Below, piece by piece: positions 1 through 5,400 of a stretch of 6,691 nt of DNA. A program made the translations under genes and the position numbers. Origin of the DNA: CAYZXU01 sp964482535 (GTDB lineage: Bacteria > Desulfobacterota > Desulfobacteria > Desulfobacterales > BuS5). The notes under the pieces are model-generated. The model had not been told where the DNA came from and did no database searches. It saw only the letters and a program-made list of their open reading frames with translations. Location of the stretch: contig CAYZXU010000126.1 in NCBI GenBank assembly GCA_964482535.1, forward strand, positions 1 through 6,691, written 5' to 3'. The number at the start of each line of letters is the position of its first letter. Within the stretch, counting starts at the first letter, position 1.

Positions 1-1
1 C

Positions 2-1327
2 CCCATGGAGATAAAGCGAGGTGTTGACAAGGCTGTTATAGCTGTAGTCAAGGAACTTCAGAAAATAAGCAAGCCGACAAAAGACCAGCGTGAAATTGCG
101 CAGGTTGGAACAATATCTGCAAATAATGACGAGACTATAGGAAATATCATTGCAGAAGCCATGAATAAGGTGGGCAAAGAAGGAGTAATAACAGTTGAAG
201 AAGCAAAGAGCATGGAAACAACCCTCGATGTTGTTGAAGGTATGCAGTTTGATCGCGGCTACCTTTCTCCATATTTTGTAACAGACGCTGAGAAGATGAT
301 TGTTGCGCTTGAAAGTCCTTATATACTCATTAATGAAAAAAAAATAAGCAACATGAAAGATCTTCTCCCTGTGCTTGAGCAGGTTGCAAAGACGGGTAAG
401 CCCCTTCTGATTATAGCAGAAGATGTTGATGGTGAAGCGCTGGCCACTCTTGTTGTTAATAAACTTAGAGGCACCCTTAACGTGGCGGCTGTAAAGGCTC
501 CCGGTTTCGGCGACAGAAGAAAGGCGATGTTGGAAGATGTAGCAATTCTTACAGGCGGTCAGGTTATATCAGAAGATATTGGTGTAAAGCTTGAGAATAT
601 TACAATCAACGATCTTGGCACCGCAAAAAGAATTTCCATTGATAAAGACAATACAACTGTAATTGACGGGGCAGGCTCCCGCGCTTCTCTTGAAGCTCGT
701 GTGAAACAGATTCGCGCCCAGATTGATGAAACAACATCAGATTATGACAAAGAAAAACTTCAGGAACGTCTTGCAAAACTCATCGGCGGAGTTGCTGTTA
801 TTAATGTTGGTGCTGCCACTGAAACTGAGATGAAAGAAAAGAAAGCACGCGTTGAAGATGCATTAAATGCCACAAGAGCAGCAGTTGAGGAAGGTATTGT
901 TCCTGGCGGCGGAGTTGCTCTGGTTAGATGCATTGAGGCTTTGGATAAAATTAAAATCAAGGCTGAGCAAAAGCTGGGTGTTAAAGTAGTTCAACGTGCC
1001 ATGGAAGAGCCGCTTAGACAGATTGCCAATAATGCCGGCAAGGAAGGTTCTGTTGTTATTGAAAGAGTTAAAAAAGAAAAAGGATCTTTCGGCTACAACG
1101 CTGCAAATGATACATATGAAGATCTTATTGAAGCAGGCGTTATGGATCCCACAAAGGTTGTTCGCTTTGCACTGCAAAATGCAGGTAGCGTTGCTTCACT
1201 TATGCTCACCACAGAAGCAATGATTGCTGACAAACCTGATGACAAGGGTGATGCCATGCCTGGAATGCCTCCTGGAGGAATGGGCGGAATGGGCGGCGGA
1301 ATGGGTGGAATGGGCGGAATGATGTAA
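2..1327 (+). CDS. groEL: Chaperonin GroEL (Hsp60), 5'-truncated by window edge
   Basis: This is the 60-kDa chaperonin subunit, which forms the double-ring ATP-driven folding chamber with GroES in the cytoplasm. The reading frame is already open at position 2 (Pro, then Met at 5). That Met matches the one in the NPM(D/E)LKRG segment near residue 114 of E. coli GroEL, so it is internal and not the start. About 112 N-terminal residues, including the GDGTT nucleotide-binding loop, lie upstream. Visible landmarks in order are VGTISANNDET, the apical-domain segments VVEGMQFDRGYLSPYF and KAPGFGDRRKAML, TSDYDKEKLQER, and GGVAVINVGAATE. VEDALNATRAAVEEG follows, its Asp (nt 857-859) equivalent to the catalytic Asp398, then the nucleotide-contacting GGG (nt 905-913) and GYNAAND. 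The protein ends in a flexible Gly-Gly-Met-rich tail (about nt 1246-1324), typical of group I chaperonins. The estimated full length of ~552 residues is normal. No groES is visible because the upstream side is cut. There is no frameshift. Confidence 0.98.
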   Translation, partial: PMEIKRGVDKAVIAVVKELQKISKPTKDQREIAQVGTISANNDETIGNIIAEAMNKVGKEGVITVEEAKSMETTLDVVEGMQFDRGYLSPYFVTDAEKMIVALESPYILINEKKISNMKDLLPVLEQVAKTGKPLLIIAEDVDGEALATLVVNKLRGTLNVAAVKAPGFGDRRKAMLEDVAILTGGQVISEDIGVKLENITINDLGTAKRISIDKDNTTVIDGAGSRASLEARVKQIRAQIDETTSDYDKEKLQERLAKLIGGVAVINVGAATETEMKEKKARVEDALNATRAAVEEGIVPGGGVALVRCIEALDKIKIKAEQKLGVKVVQRAMEEPLRQIANNAGKEGSVVIERVKKEKGSFGYNAANDTYEDLIEAGVMDPTKVVRFALQNAGSVASLMLTTEAMIADKPDDKGDAMPGMPPGGMGGMGGGMGGMGGMM

Positions 1328-1358
1328 CGCATCCAATTCGTTTATTTTAATAAAAATT

Positions 1359-1398
1359 AAAAAGTCCTTTTGCCGTTAATGGCAAAAGGACTTTTTTT
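1359..1398 (+). terminator. Intrinsic (Rho-independent) terminator of groEL
   Basis: A perfect inverted repeat has arms AAAGTCCTTTTGCC (1361-1374) and GGCAAAAGGACTTT (1381-1394) around a 6-nt loop GTTAAT. Two further A-T pairs extend the stem to 16 bp (1359-1396). A run of seven T (1392-1398) overlaps and follows the 3' arm. It lies 31 bp after the groEL stop codon, so it most likely ends the groE transcript. The A-rich sequence before the 5' arm gives a partial T-tract on the opposite strand, but no gene converges here, so + strand use is the sensible reading. Confidence 0.93.
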
Positions 1399-1611
1399 AT
1401 TATATTCATAAAAATTATTACTTGACTTTCATTTATTTTTTACATATCGAGTCAAAAAGAAAAGGTTTTTAAAAAACTCATTTTTTTATTAAGCTTTTTT
1501 TGCCGTCAAATATATTGAGCATTTTTCAAAAATTTCACATCAATTTCAAAAATTTCACATCAAGCAGCACTTTTTACAAGCACAATACTTCTTTTAACCT
1601 CAGCCATTTTT
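1399..1611. other. AT-rich intergenic spacer upstream of the two-gene operon
   Basis: This stretch between the groEL terminator and the next ribosome-binding site has no convincing gene, tRNA or structured RNA. It is strongly A+T-rich with several homopolymer T and A runs. It must contain the promoter of the downstream operon unless terminator read-through supplies transcription. No strong sigma-70 pair was found. TTGACT at 1422-1427 resembles a -35 box but has only a poor -10 (TATCGA, 1445-1450) at 17-bp spacing. TTTACA at 1573-1578 also lacks a good -10 partner. TTGACT (1422-1427) and AGTCAA (1450-1455) form a 6-bp inverted repeat 22 bp apart, which may be chance in such AT-rich DNA. The tandem repeat at 1524-1563 is listed separately. 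Confidence 0.6.
1524..1563. repeat. Two exact tandem copies of a 20-bp unit
   Basis: The unit TTTCAAAAATTTCACATCAA occurs at 1524-1543 and again immediately at 1544-1563 with no mismatch. The match stops at both ends (T/A to the left, T/G to the right), so there are exactly two copies. The array sits about 63 bp before the ATG of the 269-aa gene, in the region where its promoter or 5' leader should be. Possible readings are a pair of direct-repeat regulator sites about two helical turns apart, or a simple slippage duplication. The sequence alone does not decide. Confidence 0.9.
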
Positions 1612-1617
1612 TTGGAG
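1612..1617 (+). promoter_or_regulatory. Shine-Dalgarno site that sets the start at ATG 1627
   Basis: TTGGAG ends 9 nt before the ATG at 1627, a normal distance. The frame stays open upstream to a TTG at 1612, but that TTG lies inside this purine-rich site and has no ribosome-binding site of its own. The ATG is therefore the better start. Confidence 0.75.
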
Positions 1618-1626
1618 CTTTATCTT

Positions 1627-2436
1627 ATGAAAAGCGCCTGTTCAAAGAATATCCGGCCTGATGTTTCAAAACAAAACTTTTCTTCGTTAAACGAAAATGA
1701 TCTTTTTCTACTTAACTTTTCTTCTGATGATATAACCAAAGCCGTTAAAAAAAGTCTTATGCCTGACGGGCATGCTATACAGGGGCCTGTGGTTTGGGAA
1801 GATGGTGAATCTGAAATCATCATGCATCTCGATAAAATTCGCGCTGCATTAAAGCCCGGTTTCATTATTTTTGAAACCACCCTTGAAACAGACCAGGCCG
1901 GAAGCGTAAACCTTATAATTCCTTTCAGGGTTGGAAAATCAATAAAAGAAGCATCTCTTATTATCACCACGGAAAATCTGCCAAGGGGCAGCCGGCAGAT
2001 TGCCGCCCGTTGGGGAACGATTGTTCAGGATAATATCTGGTTTGCGCTTCTTGAAGCCGGAGAAGACCTGAAAAATAAAAAATATAGCATGCTTCCAATG
2101 GAATTAAGCGCTATCTGTACAGATGGAGAGCAGATTACCTTTATTTATTCCAGGCCTGTCTCAGCAAAAGAAATTGTCGAGTATGTAAAAAAAGTCAAAG
2201 AAGACGGTCTGGATCCTGGAGAAGAGATCTATAATCCTCAACCTGTTGACCTGGAAAAAATTCAGGAAGAGTCGGGCAGTATTTTTTTACAATTCTGGTT
2301 AGAGCTTATAGCCCTGTTGCGTCAGTTCATCCGTTTTGGAGATAAACTGGTGCGCCTCCTTATATATTGTGCCCAAAAGCTTAAAAAATTCTTTTTGTTT
2401 TGTTTGAAAAAAATTAAGTCAAAATCAAATTCTTAA
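1627..2436 (+). CDS. Uncharacterised 269-aa protein with hydrophobic/basic helical C-terminus
   Basis: I do not recognise a family. From ATG 1627 the product is 269 residues. There is no N-terminal signal peptide: the start MKSACSKNIRPD is polar. Residues ~30-195 look like a compact mixed alpha/beta domain with several strand-like segments (for example FIIFETTLE, SVNLIIPFRVG, EASLIITTE, EQITFIYSRPV). An acidic, Pro-containing linker (about 196-215, with DGLDPGEEIYNPQPVD) follows. Residues ~219-262 then hold two consecutive aromatic/leucine-rich helices: IFLQFWLELIALLRQFIRF, then KLVRLLIYCAQKLKKFFLF, followed by a Lys-rich tail. The first helix is interrupted by charged residues and is too short for a classic transmembrane span, so a membrane-associating amphipathic helix or a coiled-coil-like contact surface fits better. 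The gene lies 19 bp upstream of the giant gene on the same strand and is presumably co-transcribed with it. A helper, anchor or immunity partner is conceivable but is inference only. Confidence 0.85.
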   Translation: MKSACSKNIRPDVSKQNFSSLNENDLFLLNFSSDDITKAVKKSLMPDGHAIQGPVVWEDGESEIIMHLDKIRAALKPGFIIFETTLETDQAGSVNLIIPFRVGKSIKEASLIITTENLPRGSRQIAARWGTIVQDNIWFALLEAGEDLKNKKYSMLPMELSAICTDGEQITFIYSRPVSAKEIVEYVKKVKEDGLDPGEEIYNPQPVDLEKIQEESGSIFLQFWLELIALLRQFIRFGDKLVRLLIYCAQKLKKFFLFCLKKIKSKSNS

Positions 2437-2442
2437 TAAGGC

Positions 2443-2447
2443 GGGAG
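2443..2447 (+). promoter_or_regulatory. Shine-Dalgarno site for the giant ORF
   Basis: GGGAG, within GGCGGGAG at 2440-2447, ends 8 nt before ATG 2456. It lies in the 19-bp gap after the stop codon of the 269-aa gene. This supports ATG 2456 as the start and close translational linkage of the two genes. Confidence 0.8.
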
Positions 2448-2455
2448 AATAAACG

Positions 2456-5400
2456 ATGGGTGTTAAGTTAAGTGCTGATGCCGTTGATCCAAATATCATC
2501 AGGATTGCTCAATTTATAGGTCTTCTTGATAATGAGCTTGGGGTGCGCAGTGCTTTTTTGGGGAATCCTTTAGATGAATTTAAAGATTCTTTCTTGCAGC
2601 ACCATGACATTTTACTGGAACTGCTCAACGATCTGTTTGTCTCCACAGACGGGCAGCTTCAGGGAATTCCAGGCCCGGATCAGGGAAGCACATGGTATAC
2701 AATTCCCGGCATGGATACGGATATACTCTATTTTACCACAAATAATTATAGATCAGACGTGGAAGAAGAGCATTTTGTAATCGGAGCCGGTATAAAATGG
2801 GGCAGGGAAGAAGGCAGCCTGAATTTTGATCTATGGGGGAACATCCCGCTTATTGATATCAATGTTACTGTCGGCAGTATTGATATGGCGCTGGGCGCTG
2901 AAAATTCACCTGCACAGCTTGCATTCAAGCTGACAGATGATAGTGGATTTGGCGGCGATTCCGGGATAAATTTCCAGGGCGTTAAAATGTCAGCGCTTAT
3001 TTATACCACCAATAAAAAACCTGACCTTTCCTTTAAGATGCTTCAACTCTCCATTAATAACGCTGATCCTGAAGATATGGATCTGAGTCAACTCGCAGAT
3101 GTAGATCCCGAAGGCTGGTTTAATATTATTTTTTCACTGATTTCCGCAAAGCTTGCAGAGGCTGGAGCGGAAATGCAGCGTATAGGAGATCATTTTTTTC
3201 CGATTTTAGGTTTAAAGGGGAGCGGACCACTTATAAACTGGTTTGATCTGCCAGGCCAGGGCACAGGTATTATTAAAAACTGGCTTAAAAGTTTGATAGA
3301 AAACAGTACCGCCCTTAACGAATGGCTGCAACACTGGTATGAACTTCTCGGGACAGGGGCAGGTTCTGTCAGCGGCAGCGGCACAAGGCAGGACCCCAAG
3401 AGCATAAGTATTTCAGCGAGCTCGGGCATTAATTTAAATTTGACAGTCGCATATGTTCAGGATGCCCAGGGAGATTATACTTTTTATCCCGGAATACAAT
3501 TGGCTACAGATGGCGTTGAGATAGCATCGGGCGTAAAGTTTAATATTCAGGGGGTGCTGGAACTCTTTGCCATACCTTTGGGAGGCTTAGGAACTTTTAA
3601 GCCGATTCCGAAGTTAGATGTTCATGGACGTTTATATAAAGATGCCGATTATCTTATAGACACAGATTTTAGCTCAGATGCAAGCTTTAGTTTTTTTGGA
3701 GATTTTAAAGTCAAAGAGCTGAGAGCAGGTCTTGCTTTAAACGGGGTCAATCAGATAGAGCCTATTCTTGAACTCGTGGATGTCCGTACAGACCAGGGGA
3801 ACTGGCCGGTTATAGATTTAAGTTCCGGCGATGAATTTATTGAAGGAATTGCAGATATCGCAAACAGCATTATCACTCAGCAGCTTTCCAATCTGCTGGG
3901 CGCTGCCACCGATTCCAGCCATCCTGGTAAATATATAGCCTCCTTATTGGGAATTATACCCCCAACCTCAAACGATGCCCCTGACCCATGGCCGACGGCG
4001 CTTTCCGTCAGTGCAGAAAAAATAACGCAATTTCTTGGGAATCCCCTTGGGGCTATTGGCTGTTATCATGCAAGATGCATTGAAACGGAGTATAATGGAG
4101 CCCCGCTCTGGCGATTTTTGTTGGATGATTTAACAGCATTAATGCGTCACCAGTCTGTGCCTGTACCGACTGTCAGCGGAAACGGCTCCAAAGAAAACCC
4201 CTGGGAAGTTGAAATCTATTCAGCAAGCGAAGGCAGGGTTTATCTGCAGATATTTGCACAGGCTGATGAACCTGCTGCAAGAACTCGTTTAAATGCGTCT
4301 ATCGTACTATCGCCGGAGAGTATTAATTTATCCGCTGATGCTGATTTGGATATAAAAATTGCCATTAATCTGCTGGATATTGATATGCCCTGTGACGATC
4401 AATGCCCTGGCCCGGTAAATGCGCAATGGATAGGAAGCGTATCTGTTTCGACCGCTTTAACAGGCAAACCAAAATTAGAGGCAAGTACAGGTACCGGTAT
4501 TGCCTTTAGTCTCGACAGCCTTGAGTTGAGCTTTAAATGGCTGCAGCAGGGGAATGATTTTAACTGGTCTGTTAATCTAAACAATTTTCTTGCAAGTTGG
4601 ACATTGGATGCTGCCCAGAGTTTTTCCCTGCCCAGCATAAGCTTTGGCGGTGGCCTGGATTTAAACTGGGATCTGTCTGATCTTGGCGGCATCAGCCTTC
4701 CTGACTTAAGCGGACTGTTCAAGCTTTGTTTAGGGTCATGGCTTGTGGGCAGGGGCGGTTCTTTCGGGTTCGGATTATCCGGCATACTCGGTTTGTTTCC
4801 AAGTCCAAATTTTCAATTCCCAAATTTACCCGGCTTTCCTGATCTGCCGGACTGGAACACCGGGCCTTTCAGCTTTCCAATAGACTGGCCGAGCTTTGAA
4901 GTGCCTGACTGGCTTGCATTTTTTTCAAATCCCTGGCCTGGAATATGGGCGCATATCAAGCTTCTCTTCAGCAAGCCATCATGGGCATTCCCGACATTTC
5001 GTTTTCTCGGTGGTTCCCTGTTCGGCTCGCTTCCTGATTTTTCATTACCGGATCTGGGCTGGGGCTCCGGGGGAAGCATCAGTTTTCCGGATATGGACAG
5101 TCTCCCCATGGAGATCTCAGGAGACGGCACATGGAAAAATCCCTGGGCATTAAAACTTAAATTTGATGAAATTCCTCCAATTGAACTACTGTTCTGGCTG
5201 GATCCTGACGGACCTCCAACGGGTGACTGGTCAAATCTGATTATTTCACTTCTTCCCCAGGAGTGGAGCAATATTGATAATCTTATTGCATCCGAAACCT
5301 TTAGCAATGCTGATCTGGCACAACTTTTTGTGAGGCTAAGCGAGCTGAGCCCTGTTTTAAGGCGTGCCCTTGCAGGTATTGACGGAGCAAAACTCGGTGT

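Noticed and set aside
760..1332. Several antisense and alternate-frame open frames inside groEL (for example 760-960, 863-1177 and 1093-1332 on the minus strand, 996-1223 on the plus strand)
   Set aside because: They overlap the strongly conserved groEL frame completely and have low-complexity products such as the Pro/Ile-rich shadow of the GGM tail.
1422..1455. TTGACT...AGTCAA as a promoter -35 box or regulator operator
   Set aside because: The arms are only 6 bp with a 22-bp gap in AT-rich DNA, and no good -10 box lies at the right distance. It is too weak to call.
1465..1477. GTTTTTAAAAAAC palindrome as a second terminator
   Set aside because: It is almost pure A/T with no real loop, so the stem would be very weak. 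It is expected by chance in this spacer.
1524..1563. Start of a CRISPR array
   Set aside because: There are only two units, they abut directly with no spacer, and the unit is AT-rich without dyad symmetry.
1612..1626. TTG at 1612 as an upstream start of the 269-aa gene (274 aa)
   Set aside because: It lies within the TTGGAG ribosome-binding site for ATG 1627 and has no Shine-Dalgarno sequence of its own.
4399..5307. Two long minus-strand open frames (4399-4785 and 4813-5307) opposite the giant gene
   Set aside because: The plus-strand frame is continuous, has a start with a good ribosome-binding site and gives protein-like sequence with recognisable motifs. The minus-strand products are Pro/Ser/Arg-rich, as expected for complements of the F/P/W-rich region.
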